Shown here in pieces: positions 8,481 to 16,755 of a stretch of 34,890 nucleotides of DNA. The stretch comes from an uncultured Clostridia bacterium (lineage in GTDB: Bacteria > Bacillota > Clostridia > Oscillospirales > Acutalibacteraceae): NCBI GenBank assembly GCA_937880805.1, contig CALGRR010000036.1, positions 1 to 34,890 on the forward strand, given 5' to 3'. A program made the position numbers and the translations under genes. Under the pieces are notes generated by a model, which did no database searches, was not told where the DNA came from, and saw only the letters and a program-made list of their open reading frames with translations. Position 1 is the first letter of the stretch. Each line of letters begins with the position of its first letter.

Positions 8481-10028
8481 ATGTTTGTTGTGACAAGCAA
8501 GCAGATGTATCAGGCGGAATGCAGTGCAGTTGAAAGAGGCATTTCTTTTCCCGAATTGATGGAGAATGCAGGAAACGCCTGTGCTGAAATAATAAAAAAG
8601 CATTATCATATAAGCAAGGCAAATTCAAAAAAAATTCTTATTATCTGCGGCAAGGGAAAAAACGGCGGTGACGGCTTTGTTATTGCCCGCAAAATGTGGG
8701 AATACGGCTGCGATGTTACGGTTATGCTCGCGTGCGGAGAGCCCAAAGCCAAGGATGCAATTAATATGTTTTCTCTTGCCGAAAGCACGGGAATTGACAT
8801 AATCAGATATAAAGACGATATATCGTCGGTTTATCCGTATATTGAAAAAGCCGAGATAATTGTTGATGCCGTTTTCGGAACGGGATTTTCGGGCTCGCTT
8901 GACGCTCCTTTAAGCCGCCTTGCAAAAACGGTTAATGCCGCAAAGGGTCAGACCGTTGCTGTTGATGTGCCAAGCGGTGCAAACTGCGACAGTGCAACAA
9001 TAGAAGGCTCTGTTTTCAAGGCAGACACAACAATCGCAATATCGGCATATAAGCCTATTCATATTATGAAGCCCTGCTCCTCCGCCTGCGGAAGAATTCA
9101 GGTTGCAGACATCGGCATAACAACCGAGGATTTCAAAAAAATCGGCAGCGTAACCTGCTTTACGGTAAATTCTCTTGATATAAAAAAGATGCTTCCCAAA
9201 AGAAAGCCCGTTTCAAACAAGGGCACCTACGGTCACGCTCTGTGCGTTTGCGGAAGTATGAGAATGGCAGGTGCGGCGTTTCTTTCGGTAAGCGGTGCAT
9301 TGAGAAGCGGAGCAGGTCTTGTTACGGCAGCTTTTCCGCAGAGTGCCTACCCCGCCATTGCACCCAAGCTTACCGAATCCCTGCTTTTGCCTCTTGAGGC
9401 AAATTTTGACGGCACATTCGCCTTTTCTGCTCTTTCCTCAATAAACGAAGCTGCAAAAAGAGCCTCCGCAATGCTTGTGGGATGCGGTCTCGGCTTCAAC
9501 AAAGACACCACGAGGCTTGCACTCTCGCTTATTGAAGAAACAAAAATTCCTTTGATTATCGATGCAGACGGCATAAATGCACTGAGCACAAATATAGATA
9601 TATTGAAGAAAGCTCAGGCACCGATAATTATTACACCGCATCCGGGCGAAATGAGCAGGCTTTGCGGAAAAAGCATAGCAGAAATCGTTTCCAACCCCAT
9701 TGCGGTAGCCTATGAATTTGCAAACAAATACGGTATAACCGTTGTTCTCAAGGGTGCAAACACCGTTGTCTGCGGCGGTAATCCAACAGAAATATATGTT
9801 AATTCAACGGGTAATTCGGGGCTTGCGAAGGGCGGCAGCGGAGACCTGCTTGCAGGTATGGCTGTTTCTCTGCTTGCCCAGGGAATGAAGCCGTTTGACG
9901 CCGCCGTGAGTGCCGTTTATCTGCACGGACTCTGTGCGGATGCCGTTGCCGAAAAAACATCGATGAGGGGTATGCTTCCCTCAGATGTGCTGAATTATCT
10001 GCCCGAGCTTTTTTCAAAATTTGAATAA
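8481..10028 (+). CDS. nnr: Bifunctional NAD(P)H-hydrate epimerase / ADP-dependent dehydratase
   Basis: A 515-residue metabolite-repair enzyme that restores damaged NADHX and NADPHX. The first ~210 residues are the YjeF_N epimerase domain (ICGKGKNGGDGFV, DAVFGTGFSG, VDVPSGANCDS). The remainder is the ribokinase-like dehydratase (YjeF_C), with NKGTYGHALCVCGS, SGAGLVT, TPHPGEMSRL, VLKGANTVV and the catalytic loop NSGLAKGGSGDLLAG. Both domains are complete. The ATG at 8481 is preferred over an in-frame TTG 15 bases earlier because GGGG at 8470-8473 is correctly spaced for it. It begins a + strand transcript that continues into the lipoprotein at 10040 after only 11 bases. A weak promoter (TTTCAA, 17 bases, TAGAAT ending 8450) lies upstream. 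Housekeeping role, strong call. Confidence 0.95.
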   Translation: MFVVTSKQMYQAECSAVERGISFPELMENAGNACAEIIKKHYHISKANSKKILIICGKGKNGGDGFVIARKMWEYGCDVTVMLACGEPKAKDAINMFSLAESTGIDIIRYKDDISSVYPYIEKAEIIVDAVFGTGFSGSLDAPLSRLAKTVNAAKGQTVAVDVPSGANCDSATIEGSVFKADTTIAISAYKPIHIMKPCSSACGRIQVADIGITTEDFKKIGSVTCFTVNSLDIKKMLPKRKPVSNKGTYGHALCVCGSMRMAGAAFLSVSGALRSGAGLVTAAFPQSAYPAIAPKLTESLLLPLEANFDGTFAFSALSSINEAAKRASAMLVGCGLGFNKDTTRLALSLIEETKIPLIIDADGINALSTNIDILKKAQAPIIITPHPGEMSRLCGKSIAEIVSNPIAVAYEFANKYGITVVLKGANTVVCGGNPTEIYVNSTGNSGLAKGGSGDLLAGMAVSLLAQGMKPFDAAVSAVYLHGLCADAVAEKTSMRGMLPSDVLNYLPELFSKFE

Positions 10029-10039
10029 CGGGTGATAAT

Positions 10040-10564
10040 TTGAAAAAGGCTTTGTCTGTTGCTGCTGCAGTTTTGATTTTTTTATTTTCTGCGGCGGGAT
10101 GTGAAAAACAGATGATAGGTGAAAAAACACCGCCTCCCCTGCCCGAAAGCTTTTCGGCAAATGTTGAGGCGGTATATAACACCACGGCAATCAATGCCCA
10201 ATTCATTCAGAAATCACGGGATGAGTTTTCGGTTAAAATTCTCTCTCCCGAAATACTGACTCCTCTGACCGTTAATTTTAAAAACGGAATATGCACGCTG
10301 AATTATGACGGGCTGGATTTCAAATCGGATTTTTCAAGATTTCCGCAGACCGAATTCGGGAAGCTGCTTATTCAGGCGATTTCGGATATTAAGGCTGATA
10401 TTGATATTGCCAAAACATACAGCGACGGAATATGGAGCTACAGCGGTTCTGGTGAAAGAGGCGTTTTTGTGCTGACAAGAGATGCCGAAACAGGTGCATT
10501 TCTTGAATTTGAAATTGAAGGGGCTCCGCTTCATATTGTTTTTAAAGATTTTAAAACCGATTAA
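10040..10564 (+). CDS. Putative lipoprotein, function unknown
   Basis: A 174-residue protein with a lipoprotein signal: basic start MKKA, hydrophobic core and lipobox SAAGC, so Cys21 would be lipidated and the protein held on the outer face of the membrane. The mature part is mostly beta-strand-like, reminiscent of small Clostridia lipoproteins, with no motif I can name. The start is TTG at 10040 behind GGGTGAT (10031-10037 region). The same TTG-plus-GGTGAT arrangement occurs at the lipoprotein gene at 14412. The gene follows nnr by 11 bases, so it is probably co-transcribed; the pairing gives no clear functional clue. Coding reality is well supported by signal peptide, frame length and the terminator right after it. 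Confidence 0.75.
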   Translation: MKKALSVAAAVLIFLFSAAGCEKQMIGEKTPPPLPESFSANVEAVYNTTAINAQFIQKSRDEFSVKILSPEILTPLTVNFKNGICTLNYDGLDFKSDFSRFPQTEFGKLLIQAISDIKADIDIAKTYSDGIWSYSGSGERGVFVLTRDAETGAFLEFEIEGAPLHIVFKDFKTD

Positions 10565-10584
10565 ACAAAGAGTTAAACAAAGAG
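10561..10584. repeat. 12-bp tandem duplication spanning the lipoprotein stop codon
   Basis: TTAAACAAAGAG occurs twice in direct succession (10561-10572 and 10573-10584). The first copy contains the stop codon TAA of the lipoprotein gene; the second runs into the terminator hairpin. Probably a slippage duplication without function. Confidence 0.8.
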
Positions 10585-10612
10585 CGTAACGGTAACAATA
10601 ACCGCTACGCTC
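10582..10612. terminator. Bidirectional terminator between converging genes
   Basis: A 12-bp stem with one mismatch (GAGCGTAACGGT at 10582-10593 against ACCGCTACGCTC at 10601-10612) is followed on the + strand by ATTTTATTTTTTTC. It closes the nnr-lipoprotein transcript and overlaps the end of the opposing gene, whose stop is at 10616-10618. Confidence 0.75.
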
Positions 10613-10615
10613 ATT

Positions 10616-12052
10616 TTATTTTTTCAATTCGGCAACAAGTTTTTTCATTCGCATAACAATCTTTTCACGGGAATAATCAAATTCCGTTATATTGCCGCAT
10701 CCGTTCATATAATATTGCCATAAAGCATTTACCGAAGGCTGATGAGTGATAAGACTTAAATGCTCGTTTTTATTTTCGGGCAGTTTGATTAACCCGCCTT
10801 TTTTCTTAACGAAAATACCGCCGTCACCCGTTTCTTCATATGAAGAAATAATCACTCTGTAGTTGGGCTCATTTTCAAGAAGCCTGATAATTGCTTCAAG
10901 ATGTGCCGAATAAAGCTCCGGAGTGTAAAGCGTATTTTTTCCGCCGAAAAAGCTTTCCGCAGAACAAACCGCCCTGCCCTGCACAATTTCCGACGGAGAG
11001 TGCAGAGGAAAAATCTCGGTAACAGTATTCGTTTTCATAAGATTTTTCAAGGAACCGGCGTACTTTAAGCTAACGGCTTCACTTTTTGCAAACAAGCCTT
11101 CGGGAATCCATTCAAACGGAAGTGAGCTGAAAACACAGCACAAATCATCTTCAATCTCAATAAAGCCGTCAACCATACTTTTTCTGTTGTTGCTTTCGGA
11201 ATAAAGCTCCGTTCTGCTGCCTTCTCCGCAGTAGGAAACATATGAATCAAACATTCTGCTGCAATCGTCAACCGCAGCCTTTTCTGTTGTTACAAAGGTC
11301 GGACCAATTCCGTCAACAGATTCCGAAAACATAGCGGCAACACCGGGAACTGTCAGCATCAGGCTGTTTGCCGTTCTGTCTCTGAAGCCGTTGAAATAAA
11401 AGGTTTTTGTTTTTCCATGCGAAATCATCGGCAGCCACGCAAAAACATCATTTACGCTTTGATTAAAGCTGTAATAATCGGGAAGAATGCGAATAATCTC
11501 GGTTCCTTTTACCGCAAGCTCACTCAAAAACTCCCTGCACAATAAAAACAAATCAGTGCCGCTGTCTTTATTGGAACAATCTGAAAGAATCTTCACCGTT
11601 CTGACATTATCCGAGGCCGATATAATATCCTTCATCAGCTCGGTTGCTTCAATTACAGCATCTCTTCCGTGAAAACAGTAAAATTTTTCTTTTCTTCTCT
11701 TTTCGGATTTTTTGACTGAATAATTACCCGATGCCATTGCTTCGGGATAAGAAAGGTCAACGGTTTTTTCGTCATCAAGAAACCACCTGACCAATGACGA
11801 AACCATATCGACGCCGAAATCCGCACCTATCAGCTCAAGCAAGGTAAGACTTCTGTAGCTGTCTGCACACTTTGAGCCGAAATAAGCAGACATAGGCAAA
11901 AGATAATCCGATTTGACCGAAACTGTTCTGGCCCCGCTTCTTAACTTGCTTATCAGAGAAGGGTCAACGTTAATTGCCGTAGCAAGCCGGCTGTTTGTTG
12001 TTGAAGTGAGCCTCATTAAAACATTGAGTTTTTCCGCAAAAATAATAACCAC
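10616..12052 (-). CDS. Helix-turn-helix protein of unknown function, likely transcription regulator
   Basis: About 478 residues. The N-terminus (first ~65 residues, FAEKLNVLMRLTSTTNSRLA then INVDPSLISKLRSGAR) has the pattern of an XRE-like helix-turn-helix: alternating helices with a recognition-helix segment DPSLISKLRSG. The remaining ~410 residues match nothing I recognise and carry no membrane segment or enzymatic motif. Large clostridial HTH proteins with such unassigned tails are known as an orphan type. The open frame extends to a TTG at 12097, but that TTG is itself the -35 box and the in-frame ATG at 12070 lies in the -10 box. The start must therefore be the GTG at 12052 (or 12055) behind AGAGG. 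The gene is divergent from the small gene at 12180. Likely a DNA-binding regulator; ligand and targets unknown. Confidence 0.7.
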   Translation of the reverse strand: MVIIFAEKLNVLMRLTSTTNSRLATAINVDPSLISKLRSGARTVSVKSDYLLPMSAYFGSKCADSYRSLTLLELIGADFGVDMVSSLVRWFLDDEKTVDLSYPEAMASGNYSVKKSEKRRKEKFYCFHGRDAVIEATELMKDIISASDNVRTVKILSDCSNKDSGTDLFLLCREFLSELAVKGTEIIRILPDYYSFNQSVNDVFAWLPMISHGKTKTFYFNGFRDRTANSLMLTVPGVAAMFSESVDGIGPTFVTTEKAAVDDCSRMFDSYVSYCGEGSRTELYSESNNRKSMVDGFIEIEDDLCCVFSSLPFEWIPEGLFAKSEAVSLKYAGSLKNLMKTNTVTEIFPLHSPSEIVQGRAVCSAESFFGGKNTLYTPELYSAHLEAIIRLLENEPNYRVIISSYEETGDGGIFVKKKGGLIKLPENKNEHLSLITHQPSVNALWQYYMNGCGNITEFDYSREKIVMRMKKLVAELKK

Positions 12053-12068
12053 CACGCCTCTGTGCTTC

Positions 12069-12097
12069 ATTGTCACACATCGTGACGGTTTTGTCAA
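12069..12097 (-). promoter_or_regulatory. Promoter of the HTH gene with an internal dyad (candidate operator)
   Basis: Minus strand TTGACA (12097-12092), exactly 17 bases, then GACAAT (12074-12069). Between and overlapping the boxes is the inverted repeat GTCAC-ACATC-GTGAC (12072-12086). An operator in the spacer is a classic place for repression. The expected transcription start leaves only a ~10-base leader carrying AGAGG, which decides the GTG start of the gene. Confidence 0.6.
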
Positions 12098-12179
12098 TGA
12101 CGAAAAAGAAAAATACCTTGATTTTTTCGCAAATTACCTTATTATTGTAGCATAAACCAATCAAAGGAAGTGTAAAAAA

Positions 12180-12443
12180 ATGGTTTCTGACACGGTTTCC
12201 TCTTCCAGCGAACAAACGGAATATTCTATGGTTACGGGCAAGCACAACTATGAAGAGCTTGGTTCTCTGACCGTATACGGCATAAAGGCACGCCTTGCAA
12301 ACGCAGAAAGAACGGTTAATGATGTTTCTTTGAACGAAACAACCGTAATGCAGCTGATTTCGTTTTTAGAAGAAAACAAGGTTGAAATATATCATTTTGA
12401 GTCGGTAATTGAAGATATGCTCATTTCAGATTGCTTTGAATAA
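12180..12443 (+). CDS. Small DUF6514-like protein
   Basis: An 87-residue soluble protein with a good ribosome site (AAAGGAAGTG) before its ATG. The core, with VYGIKARL, NDVSLNETTVMQLISFLEENKVE and HFESVIEDML, resembles the small clostridial DUF6514 family, whose members are 80-110 residues and of unknown role. The first ~20 residues are serine/threonine-rich and polar, and nothing suggests secretion. It stands divergently from the helix-turn-helix gene and converges on the sugar kinase gene 18 bases beyond its stop, with no clear terminator between. Divergence from a regulator suggests it could be a regulated target, but this is inference. The family match is from memory and moderate. Confidence 0.65.
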   Translation: MVSDTVSSSSEQTEYSMVTGKHNYEELGSLTVYGIKARLANAERTVNDVSLNETTVMQLISFLEENKVEIYHFESVIEDMLISDCFE

Positions 12444-12461
12444 CAGCTACGCTTTATTCTT

Positions 12462-13316
12462 TTATTTTTTCGGAACTGCCTCCTTGTGAGAAACAACATA
12501 TGCACTCAGCTTTGAGCCTGCCCTGCCCGCTTTCTCAATATCTCCGCTTCTGAAATATTCACAAATAAATGCGGCACAATAGCTGTCACCTGCACCTACG
12601 GTTGAAACTGTTTCTGCCTTTTCAGCATCAAAACAATAAAATTTTTCCGCTTTCGCATCATAAACCGTTGAGCCGTTTTCACCGCAGGTAAAAAGCAGCA
12701 ATTTAATATTTTTAAATGAATTGCAAATGTTTTTTATTATTTCCTTATCAGTTTTACCCTTTTCATAAAATGCAAACTCATTCAGCAAGGGCTCTTCTTC
12801 TTTGCTGATTTTCAGAATGGTTGCATTTTCAAGACACCGCAGGCAAGACTCTTTATCATAGCAGTTTTTTCTTAAATTAATATCGCAGAAAATATCTGCA
12901 AAACTGCATTCCGAAAGAATGCTTTTAAGAGTTTCTCTTGATTTTTTGCTTCTCTGAATAAGAGTTCCGAACGCAAAAATATCGGGCGAAAAGCTTTTTA
13001 TTTTTTCTGTATCCGCTTCAATAAAATCATATGCCGCAGGAGAAATGACATCATAATACGGTGCCCCGTTTTTTAATGTTACGATACATTTTCCCGTCGG
13101 ATAATCATTCGTTTTTATAAAATCCGTTCTTACTCTGAAGGAACGGATTTTTTCTGTTGCCACAAAAGCCAGAGGGTCATTTCCGACGGCGGATATTAAT
13201 GCACTTTCCGCCCCTTCAGCCGCCGAATGAGCACAAAAATTCAGCGGTGCTCCGCCGATTTCGGCTTCGTTTCCGAATATATCAAAAATTATTTCTCCGA
13301 TTGCAAGTATCTTCAT
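12462..13316 (-). CDS. PfkB-family sugar kinase, probable fructokinase
   Basis: A 284-residue ribokinase-fold kinase that would phosphorylate a sugar, probably fructose, at the cytoplasmic side of uptake. Seen: the N-terminal MKILAIGEIIFDIF with substrate loop EIGGAPLNFCAHSA, a fructokinase-like SPAAYDFI segment, the FCDINLRKNCY strand, and the C-terminal ATP/anion-hole motif TVGAGDSYCAAF, whose Asp is the catalytic base. An upstream in-frame TTG at 13361 is part of the promoter -35, so the ATG at 13316 behind GGTGAT is used. It is monocistronic, divergent from the MraY-type operon, with a well-formed promoter. Other PfkB substrates (2-keto-3-deoxygluconate, adenosine, fructosamines) cannot be excluded, although the alanine-rich SPAAYDF favours fructose. 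Confidence 0.85.
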   Translation of the reverse strand: MKILAIGEIIFDIFGNEAEIGGAPLNFCAHSAAEGAESALISAVGNDPLAFVATEKIRSFRVRTDFIKTNDYPTGKCIVTLKNGAPYYDVISPAAYDFIEADTEKIKSFSPDIFAFGTLIQRSKKSRETLKSILSECSFADIFCDINLRKNCYDKESCLRCLENATILKISKEEEPLLNEFAFYEKGKTDKEIIKNICNSFKNIKLLLFTCGENGSTVYDAKAEKFYCFDAEKAETVSTVGAGDSYCAAFICEYFRSGDIEKAGRAGSKLSAYVVSHKEAVPKK

Positions 13317-13332
13317 TTTTATCACCGTAAGC

Positions 13333-13361
13333 ATTATATCATCACTCGCCGATATATTCAA
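13333..13361 (-). promoter_or_regulatory. Promoter of the sugar kinase gene
   Basis: Minus strand TTGAAT (13361-13356), 17 bases, TATAAT (13338-13333). The transcript would start just before the GGTGAT ribosome site, giving a very short leader. Confidence 0.7.
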
Positions 13362-13374
13362 TGAAAATTAGCTG

Positions 13375-13403
13375 TTGAAAAATATATATTTATATGTTAT
13401 TCT
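13375..13403 (+). promoter_or_regulatory. Promoter of the MraY-type/GH2 operon
   Basis: TTGAAA (13375-13380), 17 bases, TATTCT (13398-13403), then an AT-rich leader and TACGGAGG at 13423-13429. It is back to back with the sugar kinase promoter, only 13 bases apart, so the two could be co-regulated. Confidence 0.6.
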
Positions 13404-13436
13404 TAAATTATATATATGAATTACGGAGGTTTATCT

Positions 13437-14390
13437 ATGCTTTCATTCTTTCTGCCGCAGAAAGCTTATTTTATTTGTGCGGTTATATGTGCCGTTCTTT
13501 TTTGCGGAGTGCTTCTCAAATTATTCCACAACAAGCTTCCCAAAGACCAGGGCCGTGAATTTGCCGTTGACGGCAAGCTTTCGGCAGGCAAGGAACGCGG
13601 TGCGGGAATAATTTTTGTTTGTTCGTTTATAATTGTTGCCCTTCTTTTTGTTCCCATATCCTTGGAATATGCATTTTATTATATTCTTCTTTTTCTCGGT
13701 ATGCTTTCGGGTTATCTCGACGACCGTTCCGAAAAGCCCTGGGGCGAATACAAAAAAGGCTTGATTGACCTTGTTATTTCAGCTCTCACCGCCGCAAACT
13801 TTGTTTATTTCAACCGTGAACTTACGGGCATTAATCTTTTTGGCTTTGAGCTCAATCTTCATCCCGTTCTTTTCGGCATAATTGCCGCAGTTCTTGTATG
13901 GATGCTCATTAATGCAGTTAACTGCTCCGACGGTATTGACGGCTTCTGCGGAAGTCTTTCAATAGTTTCAATGATTTCCGTTGCCGCAGCAATATATATC
14001 CTCACTCAGGATGTGAAGCCCGTTATGCTTACGGTTATAATGGTGTTCACTCTTCTGCCCTATCTCTGGAAAAACTCTGCACCCAGCTCAATGATGATGG
14101 GCGATGCAGGCTCAAGAGCACTCGGACTTTTCCTTTGCATTCTTGTGCTTAAAACAGGTAATATTCTTTTAACAATCCCCTTCTGCTTTATGCTTTGCCT
14201 TGACGGACTGCTCGGCATTCTTAAGGTTTCACTTATCAGATTCCTTCATATCAAGGCTTTCAAGAATATACGCACCCCGCTTCACGACCATTTCAGAAAG
14301 AACAAGGATTGGTCAAACACTCAGGTTATTTACAGATTCTGCATTATTCAGCTCGTTATTTCGGCTGTTACCGTTATTGCAATCAAATAA
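13437..14390 (+). CDS. MraY/WecA-type polyprenyl-phosphate sugar-phosphate transferase
   Basis: A 317-residue, roughly ten-helix membrane enzyme of the glycosyltransferase 4 family (Pfam PF00953). It transfers a sugar-phosphate from a UDP-sugar to undecaprenyl phosphate. Motifs in order: Asp95-Asp96 in GYLDDRS, NAVNCSDGIDGF (159-170), GDAGSRALG (222-230) and TPLHDHFRKN (280-289). The pattern TPLHxHF and the spacing are those of MraY, the lipid I synthase. However, the HHH triad is HDH here (283-285), and the gene is not in a division/cell-wall cluster. It may be the clade's MraY or a diverged paralogue. Start ATG 13437 is set by GGAGG at 13425-13429, which an upstream in-frame ATG would have to encode. 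It heads a four-gene operon and is 21 bases from the next gene. Confidence 0.85.
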   Translation: MLSFFLPQKAYFICAVICAVLFCGVLLKLFHNKLPKDQGREFAVDGKLSAGKERGAGIIFVCSFIIVALLFVPISLEYAFYYILLFLGMLSGYLDDRSEKPWGEYKKGLIDLVISALTAANFVYFNRELTGINLFGFELNLHPVLFGIIAAVLVWMLINAVNCSDGIDGFCGSLSIVSMISVAAAIYILTQDVKPVMLTVIMVFTLLPYLWKNSAPSSMMMGDAGSRALGLFLCILVLKTGNILLTIPFCFMLCLDGLLGILKVSLIRFLHIKAFKNIRTPLHDHFRKNKDWSNTQVIYRFCIIQLVISAVTVIAIK

Positions 14391-14411
14391 ACTTAAATCA
14401 GGTGATTGATT

Positions 14412-14951
14412 TTGAAAAAAATATTAATTCCCTTTATCTGTATTCTGCTGGCATTTTCAGGCTGCACGGGCGGCACAAAAATGCCCGATGATATAGATAA
14501 TTTTATAGGAGAAGGCTTTAAGCAAACTCTTATTCTTCTTGTTGAAGCAAACCGCTTCACGGTTGAGGAGGCTTTTATCGAAAGCACCCTTGCCGTTGAT
14601 AAAAACGATTCCGTTACGGAAAACGGAAAAACATATTACCGCGTTATTTCCGAACGCTTCACTTCGGCAGAAGCGATTTATAATTATGTTGAAGCCGCAT
14701 ACACCGACGAAAAAGCTCAAGAAATCATTTCAACCGGAATCTATGCGGATATTAACGGAAAGCTTTATTGCAGCGAGCTGAGCACGGAAGATGCAAAATC
14801 CGAGCCGCAGCAATACACAATAGAATGCATTTCAAAAACCGAAGATAAATGCGTTTTCAAAGCAAAACCCGAAAAAGGCAGAAAAGCTGAAATGACCGCC
14901 GTTCTTGTTGACGGAAAATGGAAGCTTGAAGATATTTATACAAAAATCTGA
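14412..14951 (+). CDS. Putative lipoprotein, possibly IseA-like
   Basis: A 179-residue lipoprotein: MKKILIPF with hydrophobic core and lipobox AFSGC, Cys18 as the lipid site. The start is TTG at 14412, with GGTGAT at 14401-14406 placed correctly; an in-frame TTG six bases earlier is too close to it. The mature part has the feel of a small beta-barrel domain: TYYRVISERFTSAEAIYNY, INGKLYCSE and a C-terminal LVDGKWKLEDIY. That order faintly recalls the Bacillus DL-endopeptidase inhibitor IseA (YoeB), which would suit its place after an MraY-type gene, but the likeness is weak and unproven. Second gene of the operon, 18 bases before GH2. Confidence 0.7.
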   Translation: MKKILIPFICILLAFSGCTGGTKMPDDIDNFIGEGFKQTLILLVEANRFTVEEAFIESTLAVDKNDSVTENGKTYYRVISERFTSAEAIYNYVEAAYTDEKAQEIISTGIYADINGKLYCSELSTEDAKSEPQQYTIECISKTEDKCVFKAKPEKGRKAEMTAVLVDGKWKLEDIYTKI

Positions 14952-14969
14952 AATTAACAGGAGATAAAT

Positions 14970-16736
14970 ATGAGCGATTTAAAATCAATTTGGTTTGATA
15001 AAATTGACCGTGAATGCCCGCTTTGCGAATATCCCAGACCTCAGATTAAAAGAGAAAGCTGGATTTGCCTTAACGGCGAATTTGATTATGCCGTTACAAA
15101 CGATACTGCCGATATGCCTGAAAGCTATGACGGCAAAATACTTGTTCCCTTCTCAATAGAAAGTGCGGCTTCGGGTGTTGGCAGAACCGTTACCGCAAAG
15201 GACAGAATATGGTATCGCAGAAAATTCACTCTTACCGAAGATTTCAAGGGCAAAAGAACTCTGCTTAATTTTGAAGCTGTTGACTGGCAGTGCAGCGTTT
15301 GGGTTAACTCAAAGCTTATGGGCGAGCACACGGGCGGATATAATCCCTTCAGCTTTGATATTACCGATGCTCTTGTTGAGGGTGAAAACGAGCTTGTTGT
15401 TAAGGTGTTTGACCCCACGGATGAAGGTCATCAGCAGAGAGGCAAGCAGGTGCAGGAAACCCACGGCTTCTGGTACACTGCAACCTCAGGCATATGGCAG
15501 ACAGTATGGCTTGAGCCCGTTAATTATTGCAGAATTGAAAGCATCAAACTTATTCCCGATATTGACAGAAATGTTATAGGTTTAAAGGTTAATCACACCT
15601 GCAGCTGCAGCGGAAAGCTTTTTGCAAAGGTGTTTGAAGGTGAAAAGGTTATTTTTGACGGTGAGATTTCATCCGATGCAGAAATTCCCGTTCCCTATGC
15701 AAAACTCTGGAGTCCCGAAAATCCGTTCTTATATGAGCTTGAGCTTGTTCTTGACTGTGACGGCGAAAAGGATGAAGTCAAGAGCTATTTCGGAATGCGT
15801 AAATTCTCAATAATGAATGATTCAAAGGGCAAGCCCCGCCTCGCTCTTAACAATAAGCCCTATTTCCAGAAGGGTCTTCTGGACCAGGGCTACTGGCCTG
15901 AAAGCCAGCTCACTCCACCCACAGACGAAGCAATGATATTTGATATTGAAAAGATGAAGGAGCTTGGCTTCAATATGCTCAGAAAGCATATCAAAACAGA
16001 GCCCCGCAGATGGTATTATCACTGTGACCGCCTTGGTATGCTCGTATGGCAGGATATGGTAAGCGGCGGTCAGTATATCGGCAATGTGCTTGCAGGCGTT
16101 CTGCCCAATCTGAGCATAAATGTTAAGGATAACACCGATTTTATGCATAAGAGCTTCAAGCGTGAAAAGCCCGAATGGCGTGAGGAATTCAAGCGTGAGC
16201 TTTTTGAAATGATTGATAATCTTTACAACAGCGTTTCAATCTGCTGCTGGGTTCCCTTCAATGAGGGCTGGGGTCAGTTCGATGCAAAGGAAATCGGCAT
16301 AAAGGTTAAGGAGTATGACCCCACAAGATTTGTTGACCACGCAAGCGGATGGCACGATCAGAAGGGCCCCGATTTCAGAAGTATGCACAGATATATCGTT
16401 CCCGTAACGCCCCCCACTCCGTTGACTAAAGCCGGCAGACCTTATGTTCTGAGTGAATACGGCGGATACAGCTGGAATATTGAGGGACACGTATGGAATG
16501 CAAAAAAATCCTTCGGATATATAATGTTCAACAACAGCAAGGCTCTTTCAAAAGCATATGCTTTCCTTCATAAATCACAGATTATCCCCCTCATCAAAGC
16601 GGGACTTTCGGCAACGGTTTATACTCAGGTGAGCGATGTTGAGTTTGAGGTTAACGGCATTTACAGCTATGACCGCAAGGTGCTCAAGCTCGATAAAGAT
16701 ATGCTTATTGATATAAACAGCAAGCTTACTTATTAA
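14970..16736 (+). CDS. GH2-family glycoside hydrolase (beta-galactosidase/glucuronidase type)
   Basis: A 588-residue retaining hydrolase with the GH2 order: jelly-roll sugar-binding domain (about 1-190, with DRIWYRRKF and GGYNPFSFDIT), an immunoglobulin-like domain (about 195-285) and the TIM barrel (about 300-588). Glu432 in VPFNEGWGQF is the acid/base and Glu496 in VLSEYGGYS is the nucleophile. It ends with the barrel, so it is one of the short GH2 forms without C-terminal domains. No signal peptide: cytoplasmic action on imported oligosaccharides. The substrate could be a beta-galactoside, beta-glucuronide or beta-mannoside; short forms of this subtype are mostly uncharacterised. Start ATG at 14970 behind AACAGGAG. 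Third gene of the operon. Confidence 0.9.
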   Translation: MSDLKSIWFDKIDRECPLCEYPRPQIKRESWICLNGEFDYAVTNDTADMPESYDGKILVPFSIESAASGVGRTVTAKDRIWYRRKFTLTEDFKGKRTLLNFEAVDWQCSVWVNSKLMGEHTGGYNPFSFDITDALVEGENELVVKVFDPTDEGHQQRGKQVQETHGFWYTATSGIWQTVWLEPVNYCRIESIKLIPDIDRNVIGLKVNHTCSCSGKLFAKVFEGEKVIFDGEISSDAEIPVPYAKLWSPENPFLYELELVLDCDGEKDEVKSYFGMRKFSIMNDSKGKPRLALNNKPYFQKGLLDQGYWPESQLTPPTDEAMIFDIEKMKELGFNMLRKHIKTEPRRWYYHCDRLGMLVWQDMVSGGQYIGNVLAGVLPNLSINVKDNTDFMHKSFKREKPEWREEFKRELFEMIDNLYNSVSICCWVPFNEGWGQFDAKEIGIKVKEYDPTRFVDHASGWHDQKGPDFRSMHRYIVPVTPPTPLTKAGRPYVLSEYGGYSWNIEGHVWNAKKSFGYIMFNNSKALSKAYAFLHKSQIIPLIKAGLSATVYTQVSDVEFEVNGIYSYDRKVLKLDKDMLIDINSKLTY

Positions 16737-16755
16737 TCTGAAAGAGGTAATAATT

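Noticed and set aside
12053..12097. Extended N-terminus of the helix-turn-helix protein from TTG at 12097.
   Set aside because: The TTG is the -35 box and the next in-frame ATG is in the -10 box of a consensus promoter, so this region is not translated.
13317..13361. Extended N-terminus of the PfkB kinase from TTG at 13361.
   Set aside because: The TTG is part of the -35 box TTGAAT, and the family's conserved start begins at MKILAIGE with GGTGAT before it.
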